A stretch of DNA of 44,814 nt, from contig JAIENU010000102.1 in assembly GCA_019751125.1 (NCBI GenBank), forward strand, positions 1 to 44,814, written 5' to 3'. Origin of the DNA: Burkholderiales bacterium. GTDB taxonomy: Bacteria > Pseudomonadota > Gammaproteobacteria > Burkholderiales > SG8-41. The first letter of the stretch is position 1. Each line of letters begins with the position of its first letter. Shown in pieces: positions 1 through 8,249 of this stretch. The position numbers and the translations under genes are program-made. The notes under the pieces are model-generated. The model made no database searches and had not been told where the DNA came from. It was given only the letters and a program-made list of their open reading frames with translations.

Positions 1-284
1 AACGCGCCGACTTTGGTGGCTTCGACCGAGCCGTTCTTGAACAGCATCAGCGTCGGGATGCCGCGGATGCCGTATTTCGGCGGCGTAGCCTGATTGTCGT
101 CGATGTTCAGCTTGGCCACTTTCAGGCGGCCGGAGTATTCGCGGGCGACTTCGTCGAGGATCGGCGCGATCATCTTGCAGGGGCCGCACCATTCGGCCCA
201 GTAGTCGACCAGTACCGGCGTTGCCGATTGCAGCACTTCGGGATCAAAGGAGTCATCGGTTACGTGATGAATATGCTCACTCAT
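1..284 (-). CDS. trxA: Thioredoxin (partial, 3' end outside window)
   Basis: Cytoplasmic disulfide reductase that reduces protein disulfides with electrons from thioredoxin reductase. Reading the minus strand from the ATG at 284 gives a protein beginning [18 protein letters not shown], with the redox motif WCGPCK at residues 32-37 (Cys33 and Cys36) and the cis-Pro segment [11 protein letters not shown] near residue 75. About 94 codons are visible of the usual 105-110, so only the C-terminal helix is missing. The spacing of motifs fits TrxA rather than a longer thioredoxin-like protein. It is transcribed away from fdxA, with a 234-bp divergent intergenic region between them. In many beta-proteobacteria rho follows trxA, but that would lie outside this window. 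Confidence 0.96.
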   Translation of the reverse strand, partial: MSEHIHHVTDDSFDPEVLQSATPVLVDYWAEWCGPCKMIAPILDEVAREYSGRLKVAKLNIDDNQATPPKYGIRGIPTLMLFKNGSVEATKVGA

Positions 285-406
285 TGGGGTCCTGCCTCGT
301 TTGTTTGGGGGGGTGGTTGCCGCGGGGCCGCAGCAACAAATGGAGGACTTCATGCTATCGAAAATCGCCGGTCTTGGGAAGCCAAGCCGGTGACTGCCCT
401 AGCGGC

Positions 407-433
407 TTGCTGCCCCGCGTCATCTGCTAAAAT
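407..433 (+). promoter_or_regulatory. Possible promoter for fdxA
   Basis: In the 234-bp gap between trxA and fdxA, a TTGCTG at 407-412 is followed 15 bp later by TAAAAT at 428-433, about 85 bp upstream of the fdxA start. The spacer is shorter than the usual 17 bp, so this is a weak sigma70-type match. I see no other clear element in the gap apart from a small GC-rich inverted repeat near 315-335. Confidence 0.3.
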
Positions 434-518
434 GTGGTTTTTGTGACGCAATTTCAAGCCTGCCGGCTTTCAGCCGAGTTCCGGACTGCCCGCAGGGCTA
501 CTTAATCTAGGAATTTCC

Positions 519-842
519 ATGACTTACGTCGTTACCGAATCCTGCATCAAGTGCAAATACTCCGACTGCGTGGACGTCTGCCCCGTTGACTGCTTCCGCG
601 AAGGGCCGAACATGCTGGTCATCGATCCTGACGAGTGCATCGACTGCACCCTGTGCGTGGCCGAATGTCCCGTCGAGGCGATTTTTGCCGAGGATGATGT
701 GCCTGATGATCAGAAAGAGTTCACCGCACTCAACGCCGAACTGTCCAAGGTCTGGAAACCGATCATCGAAAAGAAAGATGCCCTTGCGGATGCCGATGAC
801 TGGGCCAAGGTCAAAGAGAAAAAACATTTGATTGAAAAGTAG
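519..842 (+). CDS. fdxA: Seven-iron ferredoxin FdxA ([3Fe-4S][4Fe-4S])
   Basis: Small soluble electron carrier of 107 residues, the usual length for Azotobacter FdI-type ferredoxins. Cysteines are at 9, 12, 17, 21, 25, 40, 43, 46 and 50. The first cluster shows the split spacing C-x7-C that binds a [3Fe-4S] centre, and CxxCxxCxxxCP at 40-51 binds the [4Fe-4S] centre. The C-terminal half (residues 58-107) is the acidic/lysine-rich tail typical of FdxA and ends KKHLIEK. Start ATG 519 is the only sensible start before Cys9. The last 17 codons are repeated at 926-976 beyond an 83-bp spacer, so the present 3' end may have been acquired by recombination. Physiological partner not visible. Confidence 0.95.
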   Translation: MTYVVTESCIKCKYSDCVDVCPVDCFREGPNMLVIDPDECIDCTLCVAECPVEAIFAEDDVPDDQKEFTALNAELSKVWKPIIEKKDALADADDWAKVKEKKHLIEK

Positions 843-925
843 TCGTTTTGCTGGGCTTCCCGCGTCCGCTACGCGGTCACACCCCCGCTGAAGCGGGGCC
901 CCTGCTCCGCGCTGCGCGGCCGGAA
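843..925. repeat. GC-rich hairpin-containing spacer between the two fdxA 3' ends
   Basis: This 83-bp stretch separates the fdxA stop codon from the second copy of its 3' end. It contains several short inverted repeats, for example CCCCGC/GCGGGG at about 883-898 and CCGCGC/GCGCGG at about 907-921, giving a REP-like or attenuator-like appearance. It encodes no plausible protein. I did not find a second copy of it elsewhere in the window. Confidence 0.5.
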
Positions 926-976
926 GCCGATGACTGGGCCAAGGTCAAAGAGAAAAAGCATCTGATCGAGAAGTAA
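926..976 (+). pseudogene. Duplicated 3' end of fdxA (17 codons including stop)
   Basis: These 51 bases match 792-842, the last 17 codons of fdxA, at 46 of 51 positions. The first 30 bases are identical. The five differences lie in the final seven codons, and all are synonymous (AAA/AAG, TTG/CTG, ATT/ATC, GAA/GAG and stop TAG/TAA). The copy has no start codon, so it is a remnant rather than a gene. The concentration of silent changes at one end suggests recombination between two diverged fdxA alleles, with one 3' end left behind. Confidence 0.85.
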
Positions 977-1037
977 GCGGCAAGAGAAAGCATAACGGCG
1001 CCTCCGCGCCGTGGCGGCAGGATTATCATGCCTGTCC

Positions 1038-3773
1038 ATGTCCGCCGTACCGTTTCCCGAAATCCCCCGTGATGAAGTTCTGGCCCGGCTGAGCCGGTCG
1101 CCAGCCGGCACGGTTTCGGCACTCACTGTCATTACTCCCAACCAGCGGCTGGCACTGGCGCTGCAGCAGGAATTCGCCGCTCAACAGCTCGCGCAGGGCA
1201 GGGTGCTGTGGGAGTCGGCCGACATCCTGTCGTGGTCGGGTTTTGTCGAACGCGCCGGCAAGGATGCGCGGTATTCCGATGCCGATGCCTTGCCCCTGCT
1301 GCTGTCTGCCGCACAGTCGCAGGCCCTCTGGGAAAACCTGCTGCGCTCCTCGCCGACCGGTGAGGCACTGCTTGCCGTGGCTGATGCGGCAAGGATGGCA
1401 CACGAGGCCTGGCAACTGACGCGCCGCTGGCGGCTCGAATCGCGTCTGCGTTCGGCGACGCTGAATGAGGACGGACTGGCCTTTCAGGATTGGGCGCCGA
1501 AGTATGAACGCACGCTCCGTCGCAACCGCCTGATGGATGCCGTGGAACTGGCCGACCAGGTGCTGCCGTTACTGTGTGACGGGCGCATCCACAGGCCGCA
1601 GACGCTGGTGGTTTGCGGCTTCGACAGTTTTACGCCGCAGCAGTCCGATTTTCTGCAGGGATTGCAGCAGGCCGGTTGCGAGGTCCTGCTGTCGGCGCCG
1701 CCGGTGCAGGATGCCCGTGTGCTGCGCCTGCCCTGTGCCGACGCCGAGCAGGAAATCCGCCGCGCCGCGGCCTGGGCACGCAGCCGGCTGGAGCAGGGGT
1801 GCCGCCGCATCGGCGTCGTGGTGCCCGACCTCGCTGCGCGCCGCGCCGCGGTGGTGCGCATATTCAGCGCAGCGATGGCGCCGGACTACGCCCTGCCTGA
1901 TGCGCCGACGCGTGTGCTGCCCTTCAACCTGTCGCTGGGTAATGCGCTGGCTGATCATCCACTGGTGAATGCCGCGCTGTTGCTGCTCGAACTCGCAGGC
2001 AGGGATGTCGAATTCGAGCGCCTGAGCCGCGTGCTGCGTTCGCCGTTCATCGCGGCGGCCGAGACCGAACGTTCCCCGCGCGCAGTACTCGACATCGAAT
2101 TGCGCAGCCGTGCCGAGCCGGTGCTGACGCTGGAGCGCCTGCAGAATCTGCTGGCCCGCCACGGCGCTGATTGTGCGCAGCTCGCGCGGCGACTCGCCGC
2201 CTTCGCCGAGTTCCGCAGGAACCGCCTGTTCGGTGCGCAGCCGCCATCGCAATGGGCGCGCGCGTTTTCGGAAGCGCTGGCGGTGATGGGTTTCCCCGGC
2301 GAGCGCTCGCTGGACTCGGTCGAATACCAGGCGTTGAAAAGCTGGCATGAGGTGATCGCAGGTTTTGCCGCGCTGGAGCGTGTGGTGCCGCGTATGGCTT
2401 ATGCCGAAGCACTGTCGCGGCTGCGACGGCTGGCGACGGAGACGCTGTTCCAGCCGGAGTCGCCGGATGTGCCGATCCAGATCCTCGGTGTGCTCGAAAC
2501 CTCGGGGATGACCTTTGATGCGTTGTGGGTGACCGGGCTCGATGACGAGCACTGGCCGCCGCCGCATCGCCCCAATCCCTTTCTGCCGCTGGCGGTGCAG
2601 CGCGCCGCGGGCTTGCCGCAATCCTCACCGGCCGAAGCCCTGGCTGCGGCGCGCAGCGTCACCGCGCGCTGGTGTACGGCGGCGGCAGAAGTGGTGTTGA
2701 GTCATCCGTTGCAGGAGGAAGACCGCGAGCTGCGTCCGAGTGCACTGATCGCACACCTCGAAGCGGGTGATGTGGAAATCGCGGCGTTTGCCGATTTTCG
2801 CGAAACAATCCATGCGCTGCGCGACCTCGAGCAACTGCAGGATGACCGTCTGCCGCCGCTCGCGGATGCGGCGGCCGCAAGCGGCGGCACGGGCGTGCTC
2901 AAGGATCAGTCAGCCTGTCCTTTCCGGGCCGCGGCGCGGCATCGCCTGCGGGCTGATGCGCCAGAAGCACCACATGCCGGTCTGGATGCCCTCGAGCGCG
3001 GCACGCTGGTGCACAACGTGCTGGCCCAGGTCTGGGGTGAATTGCGCAGCAGTGATGCCTTGCAGGCGATTGATGCCGGTACCCTTGATGCACTGCTCGC
3101 CACGGCTGCGGATGCTGCGATGGCGCGTTTGCGCCGCGAGCGGCCCGCAACCGTGCAGGGCCCATTTGCCGACATCGAAAAGCGCCGGCTGGTCAGCCTT
3201 GCGCGTGCCTGGCTCGAGGAAGACCGCAGGCGCGGCACATTCAGGGTGCTCGCGGTCGAAGACCAGCGCGACATGGACATCGGTGGTCTGCGGCTCAAGG
3301 CACGGCTCGACCGTGTGGATGAAACCGCCGATGGCCGCCGCATCATCGTCGATTACAAGACCGGCAAGGCCAATGCGGGCGACCTGCTCGGAATGCGGCC
3401 CGAAGAGCCGCAACTGCCCTTGTATCTGCTGACTGCGGAACCGGATGCCGCCGCAGTGGCTTTTGCCCAGGTGCGCGCGGGGCGCATGGCCTATGTCGGG
3501 CTGGCGCGTGATGCCGACCTGCTGCCCGGCATCAAGGCCCATGCCGACAGCCGCTACAGCAAGGATCATCCTCAGTGGCCGGACCTGGTCGCGGCCTGGC
3601 GCACCGACCTCGAACGTATCGCCCGCGAGCATGCCGACGGTATTGCGACAGTCGATCCGAAACGTTATCCGCAGACATGCCAGTACTGTGATCTGCAGTC
3701 CCTGTGCCGCATCCGCGAGCGCCTTGGCGAGCCGGTCATCGAGGAGGCGAAACTGCAGGAGCCCGGCGAATGA
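1038..3773 (+). CDS. AddB-like PD-(D/E)XK nuclease / inactive-helicase repair protein
   Basis: Large (911-residue) protein that fits the AddB-like half of a two-subunit DNA-end-processing nuclease/helicase. The N-terminal and middle parts look like a degenerate UvrD-type helicase. A nuclease domain near the C-terminus shows RLDRVDETADGR followed by IIVDYKTGKA (about residues 752-780), the D...D-x-K pattern of RecB-family nucleases. Cysteines around it (ACPFRAAARHR about residue 630, then CQYCDLQSLC about 880-889) fit the Fe-S clamp C...CxxCx5C of AddB. The GTG at 1011 is a possible earlier start, but ATG 1038 opens MSAVPFPEIPRDEV without a Cys-bearing extension. The stop overlaps the next gene (ATGA), so the two are translationally coupled and probably form one complex. 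Confidence 0.85.
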   Translation: MSAVPFPEIPRDEVLARLSRSPAGTVSALTVITPNQRLALALQQEFAAQQLAQGRVLWESADILSWSGFVERAGKDARYSDADALPLLLSAAQSQALWENLLRSSPTGEALLAVADAARMAHEAWQLTRRWRLESRLRSATLNEDGLAFQDWAPKYERTLRRNRLMDAVELADQVLPLLCDGRIHRPQTLVVCGFDSFTPQQSDFLQGLQQAGCEVLLSAPPVQDARVLRLPCADAEQEIRRAAAWARSRLEQGCRRIGVVVPDLAARRAAVVRIFSAAMAPDYALPDAPTRVLPFNLSLGNALADHPLVNAALLLLELAGRDVEFERLSRVLRSPFIAAAETERSPRAVLDIELRSRAEPVLTLERLQNLLARHGADCAQLARRLAAFAEFRRNRLFGAQPPSQWARAFSEALAVMGFPGERSLDSVEYQALKSWHEVIAGFAALERVVPRMAYAEALSRLRRLATETLFQPESPDVPIQILGVLETSGMTFDALWVTGLDDEHWPPPHRPNPFLPLAVQRAAGLPQSSPAEALAAARSVTARWCTAAAEVVLSHPLQEEDRELRPSALIAHLEAGDVEIAAFADFRETIHALRDLEQLQDDRLPPLADAAAASGGTGVLKDQSACPFRAAARHRLRADAPEAPHAGLDALERGTLVHNVLAQVWGELRSSDALQAIDAGTLDALLATAADAAMARLRRERPATVQGPFADIEKRRLVSLARAWLEEDRRRGTFRVLAVEDQRDMDIGGLRLKARLDRVDETADGRRIIVDYKTGKANAGDLLGMRPEEPQLPLYLLTAEPDAAAVAFAQVRAGRMAYVGLARDADLLPGIKAHADSRYSKDHPQWPDLVAAWRTDLERIAREHADGIATVDPKRYPQTCQYCDLQSLCRIRERLGEPVIEEAKLQEPGE

Positions 3774-6700
3774 GCGCGATTCGTAAGGGGGTGCCCGACC
3801 TCGCGCAGCGCCGCGAAGCGCTGGACCCGCAGCGTTCCTTCATCGTGCAGGCGCCGGCGGGTTCGGGCAAGACCGAGCTGCTGATCCAGCGTTACCTGCT
3901 GCTGCTGGCGCGGGTGAAACACGCCGAGGAAATCATCGCGGTCACTTTCACCAAAAAAGCCGCGGGCGAGATGCGCGAGCGCGTGCTGCAGGCATTGTCC
4001 GATGCGCAGGCCGGCAAGGCACCGGCTTCCGACCATGAGAAATTGACGCTGGAACTCGCTGCGGCCGCGTTGCAGCGCGACCGCGAATCCGGCTGGCAGC
4101 TCATCGACAATCCCGCGCAGCTGCGTATCCTGACCATCGACGCCCTGTGTGCCGGCCTCACCCGGCAGATGCCGGTGCTGTCGCGCTTCGGCGCGCAGCC
4201 GGAAAGTATCGAGGATGCCGAGCCGCTGTACCGTCAGGCGGCACAGGCCGTGCTGGCGCAGATCAATGACGCCGCTGCGGTGGCCGCCGATGTCGAAACC
4301 CTGCTGGTCCATCTCGACAATGATGTTGCCCGTGTCGAGACACTGATCACCGACATGCTGGCGCGTCGTGACCAATGGCTGCGCCATGTGCATGGCCGTG
4401 AGCGCGAAGAACTCGAGGCCACCCTGCAGCATGCGCGTGACCGGGCGCTGACGCAGTTGCTTGCGGCAATCCCCGCCGCAGCCGGGGCTGAATTGCGCGC
4501 ACTGGCGGATTACGCCTTCAGCAATCTCGGGTTGGCTGCTTTTGCTGGTGAAGTGGATGACTGGGCAAAGCTTGCCGGGATTTTTCTGACCGACAAGGGC
4601 ACGTGGCGCAAAGTGCTGAACAAGAACCAGGGTTTTCTGGTCGGCAAGGAACATCAGCCGTGGAAAGAGCGTGCGCTGGCCCTGTTTGCCGCACTGGAGC
4701 AAGGTGGTGCACGTGAGGCGCTCGACGCGATGCGCCATCTGCCACCTGCCGGCTACAGCGACAGCCAATGGCAGGTGCTGGGTGCAATCCTGCGCCTGCT
4801 GCCGCTGGCTGTTGCCCAGCTGAAGCTGGTATTCCAGTCGCGCCGCCAGGTCGATTTCACCGAGGTTGCGCAGAGCGCGCTGCTGGCGCTGGGCAGTGAA
4901 GAGGCACCGACCGACCTCACGCTGGCGCTGGATTACCGCATCCAGCATCTGTTGATCGACGAATTCCAGGACACCTCGATCAGCCAGTTCCAACTGGTTG
5001 AGCGCCTGACCGCGGGCTGGCTGCCCGACGACGGGCGCACCGTGTTTGTGGTGGGTGATCCGATGCAGTCGATCTACCGCTTCCGCGAAGCCGAAGTCGG
5101 CCTGTTCCTGCGCGCGCGTGCCGAGGGTATTGCCGGCGTTGAGCTGCATCCGATCGCGCTGTCCGCCAATTTCCGCTCGCAGTCCGGCATCGTTGACTGG
5201 GTGAATGCTGCGTTTTCACGCATCCTGCCGGCTGCGGAAGACATTGCCTCCGGTGCGGTGCCGTACACCGCCTCGGTGCCCACCCGCGAGCCATTGCCCG
5301 GCGTTGCGGTGCAGGTGCATGCGCTGTTCGATGATGACGGTTCGGCAGAGGCAGAGCGCGTGGCTGACATCGTGCTTGCCGCCCGCGCCGCCGATCCCGC
5401 GGTGAGGGTGGCAATACTCACCCGCACCCGCAGCCATCTGCGCGACATTGTTCCGGCACTGAAGGCGGCGCGCTTGCGTTTCCGTGCCATCGATATCGAA
5501 GCTCTTGGCCAGCGGCCGGTGGTGCAGGATTTGCTGGCGCTGACCCGTGCGTTGGCCCATCCGGGGGATCGCATTGCCTGGCTCGCGTTGCTGCGTGCGC
5601 CTTGGTGCGGCCTCACGCTCGCCGATCTGCACGCCCTAGCCGCCGACAACCAGGGCATCACGCTGTGGGATGCCTTGCACGACGGTGAGCGTATCGCGCA
5701 GCTGTCGGCAGATGGTCGTGCGCGTGCGGCACGGGTGTGTGCGGCACTGCAGCCGATGATGCTGGCGCGCCGGCGCGCACCGCTCCGCGAGCAGGTGGCG
5801 GGTGCGTGGTTCGCGCTGGGTGGCCCGGCCTGCGTTGAGGATGAAACCAGCCTTGAGGACGCGGAGGTGTTTTTCCGCTACCTCGACCGTCACGAAGAGG
5901 CAGGCGAGTTGCCCGATCGTGCGGTCTTCGAGGAAGGGCTGGGCGAGCTGTATGCGTTGGCCGATGTCGAGGCCGACGACAGCCTGCAGATCATGACCAT
6001 ACACAAGGCCAAGGGCCTCGAGTTCGATGTGGTGATCGTGCCGGGGCTGGCGCGCGGACCACGCCCTGATGACAAGAAACTGTTCCTGTGGGCGGAGCAG
6101 CCGGCGGCACATGGCGAACCGGGGCTGCTGTTGGCACCCATCAATGCGACTGGCGAAGACGGCGATGCGATCTACCAGTGGATCGCCGGTTTCCATGCGC
6201 AAAGGCAGGCGCTGGAGGACGGCCGCCTGCTGTATGTCGCGGCGACGCGCGCGCGGCAGCAATTACATCTGCTGGGCAGTGTGCGGCTGGAAGGGGCTGA
6301 TGATGAGGGTGGTGATGAGGCGTCAGACCTCAGGCTGCCGCCTTCACGTTCTTTGCTCGGCAAATTGTGGCCGGTGGTGGAGGCGGATTACCGGTTGGCG
6401 CTGGCGGAGATTTCCGCAACCGCGGCAGCGCCGCAGCTGCAGCCGCCGGCAGTGGCAGATCAGCGTCTGCGCCGCCTGCCGTCGGGCTGGACCCGGCCTG
6501 AAGCGCCGCCACCCGCAGCCTGGACGCCGCCACCCGACCCGGCGCGTGCCCAGGATGAACTCGAATTTTCCTGGGCCGGTGAAACGGCGCGGCATATCGG
6601 CAGCGTGGTTCACCGCTGGCTGCAGCGCATCGCCGAGGATGGCTGCACCGGCTGGGACGCTGCCCGCATCCATGCGATCGGGCCGGCGATCCGGCTTGCG

Positions 6701-7108
6701 CTGACGGCACAGGGTGTGGGTGAAGGCGAGGTCGCCGAGGCCACGACCCGCGCGCAGCAGGCGCTGATTCATTGTGTCAGTGACCGGCGCGGCCGCTGGC
6801 TGCTGTCGGCGCAGCCGCAGGCGCGGTCGGAATGGCGCCTGAGCGGCGTTGACGACGGACGGCTGGTCAATGCGGTGATCGACCGCAGCTTTGTTGATGA
6901 GGAGGGTGCGCGCTGGATCATCGACTACAAGACCAGCCGGCATGAAGGCGCGGATGTCGAAGCCTTCCTCGACAATGAACAGGCGCGTTACCGCGGCCAG
7001 CTTGAACGTTATGCCCGGCTGCTGCAGGCCTCCGGTGACTCACAGATCCGGCTCGGACTGTATTTCCCGCTGCTCGGCGGCTGGCGGGAGTGGACCTATC
7101 CGTCCTGA
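3770..7108 (+). CDS. AddA-like UvrD/RecB superfamily I helicase-nuclease
   Basis: 1112-residue ATP-dependent helicase with a C-terminal nuclease, the probable motor partner of the upstream AddB-like protein in double-strand-break repair. Visible motifs in order: Walker A APAGSGKTELL (about residues 28-38), motif Ia VTFTKKAAGEMRER, motif II LIDEFQDT (about 398), motif III VVGDPMQSIYRFREAE (about 428), motif V IMTIHKAKGLEFDVV (about 745), motif VI YVAATRARQQLHLL (about 825), and nuclease motif WIIDYKTSRH near residue 1048. The start is the ATG at 3770, which overlaps the upstream TGA by the ATGA arrangement; further upstream in-frame starts would lie inside the AddB-like gene. Both chains seem intact and full-length. 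Confidence 0.9.
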   Translation: MSAIRKGVPDLAQRREALDPQRSFIVQAPAGSGKTELLIQRYLLLLARVKHAEEIIAVTFTKKAAGEMRERVLQALSDAQAGKAPASDHEKLTLELAAAALQRDRESGWQLIDNPAQLRILTIDALCAGLTRQMPVLSRFGAQPESIEDAEPLYRQAAQAVLAQINDAAAVAADVETLLVHLDNDVARVETLITDMLARRDQWLRHVHGREREELEATLQHARDRALTQLLAAIPAAAGAELRALADYAFSNLGLAAFAGEVDDWAKLAGIFLTDKGTWRKVLNKNQGFLVGKEHQPWKERALALFAALEQGGAREALDAMRHLPPAGYSDSQWQVLGAILRLLPLAVAQLKLVFQSRRQVDFTEVAQSALLALGSEEAPTDLTLALDYRIQHLLIDEFQDTSISQFQLVERLTAGWLPDDGRTVFVVGDPMQSIYRFREAEVGLFLRARAEGIAGVELHPIALSANFRSQSGIVDWVNAAFSRILPAAEDIASGAVPYTASVPTREPLPGVAVQVHALFDDDGSAEAERVADIVLAARAADPAVRVAILTRTRSHLRDIVPALKAARLRFRAIDIEALGQRPVVQDLLALTRALAHPGDRIAWLALLRAPWCGLTLADLHALAADNQGITLWDALHDGERIAQLSADGRARAARVCAALQPMMLARRRAPLREQVAGAWFALGGPACVEDETSLEDAEVFFRYLDRHEEAGELPDRAVFEEGLGELYALADVEADDSLQIMTIHKAKGLEFDVVIVPGLARGPRPDDKKLFLWAEQPAAHGEPGLLLAPINATGEDGDAIYQWIAGFHAQRQALEDGRLLYVAATRARQQLHLLGSVRLEGADDEGGDEASDLRLPPSRSLLGKLWPVVEADYRLALAEISATAAAPQLQPPAVADQRLRRLPSGWTRPEAPPPAAWTPPPDPARAQDELEFSWAGETARHIGSVVHRWLQRIAEDGCTGWDAARIHAIGPAIRLALTAQGVGEGEVAEATTRAQQALIHCVSDRRGRWLLSAQPQARSEWRLSGVDDGRLVNAVIDRSFVDEEGARWIIDYKTSRHEGADVEAFLDNEQARYRGQLERYARLLQASGDSQIRLGLYFPLLGGWREWTYPS

Positions 7109-7170
7109 ATCCGCAGGCAAAGGTTCAGCGCCGAAGCACGGTTGCGGTCAGGGGTATTAGTCCTTAGGAT

Positions 7171-7188
7171 GCCCGGCTCGTGCCGGGC
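7171..7188 (+). terminator. Hairpin after the AddAB-like pair
   Basis: A perfect 7-bp stem (GCCCGGC, loop TCGT, GCCGGGC) lies 62 bp after the helicase stop. It is followed by TGTAAAAC rather than a run of T, so it is only a candidate terminator or a processing hairpin in the leader of the next gene. Confidence 0.35.
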
Positions 7189-7228
7189 TGTAAAACCTGG
7201 CCACAAAAAACAATCCGAGGACCGGTTC

Positions 7229-8212
7229 ATGACTGTTCATCCTGTCATCGGCGCTGTTGCGCTGATCACCACTTCGATGCTGCTGCCTGCCGCAGTGCAG
7301 GCACAGACCAAATTTCCGGAACGCAGCCTGCGCCTGGTGGTGCCCTTCGCGCCCGGCGGGGTCAACGACATCATCGGCCGGCGCTGGGCGCAGGACCTCG
7401 GCAAGGTGCTGGGTCAGAACGTCATCGTCGAGAACCGCGCCGGTGCTTCGGGTGCCATCGGTTCGCTGGAAGTCGCGCGCGCCAAACCCGACGGCCACAC
7501 GCTGCTGATCGCCAACACCACCACCCATGTGCTGAGCCCGCTGGGCAATCCCAAACTGGGCTATGACCCGCTGAAGGATTTCACCACGCTCGGCATCATC
7601 ACCCTGGTGCCCACCGGTGTTGCCGTACATCCCTCGCTGCCGGTGAAAAACCTGAAAGAGCTGGTCGCGCTGGCGAAGCGCAGTCCGGGCACCTTGTCCT
7701 TCGGCTCGGCCGGCACCGGCAGCATCACGCATCTCACCGGCGAGCTGTTCAAGCGCATCAACGGCGACCTGAAAATTGTGCATGTGCCGTACAAGGGTGC
7801 GGGTCCGGGCCTTACCGACCTCATCGCCGGCCACATTCCGATGTACACGCCGACGATCAGTCCGGCACCGCTGGAGTACCACAAGCAGGGCCGGCTGCGC
7901 ATGCTCGCCATCTGTTCCGAGCAACGCCTGGCTGCAGTGCCCGATGTGCCGACTGCGGCGCAGGCCGGCATGCCCGACCTGACGGTCGAGGCCTTCAACG
8001 CGATCTTCCTGCCGCCGGCGATGCCCAGGCCGGTGCTTGATGCCCTGGCCCAGGCCAATCTGAAAGTGCTGGCCAATCCCGAGATGCAGGATTTTCTGCG
8101 CCGAGCCGGTGCCGAGCCGGTGACCAACACTTCGCCCGAGCGCGCGACGCAGTTCATCCAGAAAGAACTCAAGCGCTGGGGGCCGATCGTGCAGGCTGTT
8201 GGCATCGAATGA
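7229..8212 (+). CDS. Bug/TctC-family periplasmic solute-binding protein (copy 1)
   Basis: Extracytoplasmic receptor of the tripartite tricarboxylate transporter type, likely binding a carboxylate. The 327-residue protein has a signal peptide (residues 1-26, cleaved after AVQAQ), then the family opening FPERSLRLVVPFAPGGVND, the VIVENRAGASGAIGS segment (about 65-79), the IVHVPYKGAGP segment (about 185) and DVPTAAQAGMP (about 235). Start ATG 7229 is preceded by a GAGG ribosome site; an in-frame start at 7142 would add a non-signal extension. It sits 37 bp upstream of the oxidoreductase gene on the same strand, so they may be co-transcribed. No TctA/TctB genes adjoin it. The ligand cannot be read from sequence. 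Confidence 0.93.
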   Translation: MTVHPVIGAVALITTSMLLPAAVQAQTKFPERSLRLVVPFAPGGVNDIIGRRWAQDLGKVLGQNVIVENRAGASGAIGSLEVARAKPDGHTLLIANTTTHVLSPLGNPKLGYDPLKDFTTLGIITLVPTGVAVHPSLPVKNLKELVALAKRSPGTLSFGSAGTGSITHLTGELFKRINGDLKIVHVPYKGAGPGLTDLIAGHIPMYTPTISPAPLEYHKQGRLRMLAICSEQRLAAVPDVPTAAQAGMPDLTVEAFNAIFLPPAMPRPVLDALAQANLKVLANPEMQDFLRRAGAEPVTNTSPERATQFIQKELKRWGPIVQAVGIE

Positions 8213-8228
8213 GTTTTATTTATAACCC

Positions 8229-8240
8229 ATTGTTTTTATT
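8229..8240 (+). promoter_or_regulatory. A/T motif ATTGTTTTTATT upstream of the oxidoreductase gene
   Basis: The 12-base motif ATTGTTTTTATT ends 9 bp before the ATG at 8250. The same 12-mer occurs on the minus strand at 10039-10050 and 35552-35563, in each case upstream of a minus-strand gene. Its A/T content is striking against the GC-rich background. It could be a protein-binding site or an unstructured translation-enhancing leader. Confidence 0.35.
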
Positions 8241-8249
8241 GGATAAATT

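Noticed and set aside
843-925. GC-rich spacer after fdxA considered as a small RNA gene or CRISPR-like repeat
   Set aside because: There is no repeated unit with spacers, no promoter and no terminator; only short hairpins are visible.
1011-1037. GTG start for the AddB-like protein
   Set aside because: It adds nine residues with no family support; ATG 1038 is simpler, though the choice is not certain.
3665-5149. 494-residue minus-strand open frame opposite the AddA-like gene
   Set aside because: It is a shadow frame produced by GC-rich codon bias. The plus strand carries clear helicase motifs and the antisense product has no recognisable domain or ribosome site.
7142-7228. Longer start for Bug copy 1
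   Set aside because: It would place 29 hydrophilic residues before a normal signal peptide and overlaps a hairpin; ATG 7229 has a ribosome site.
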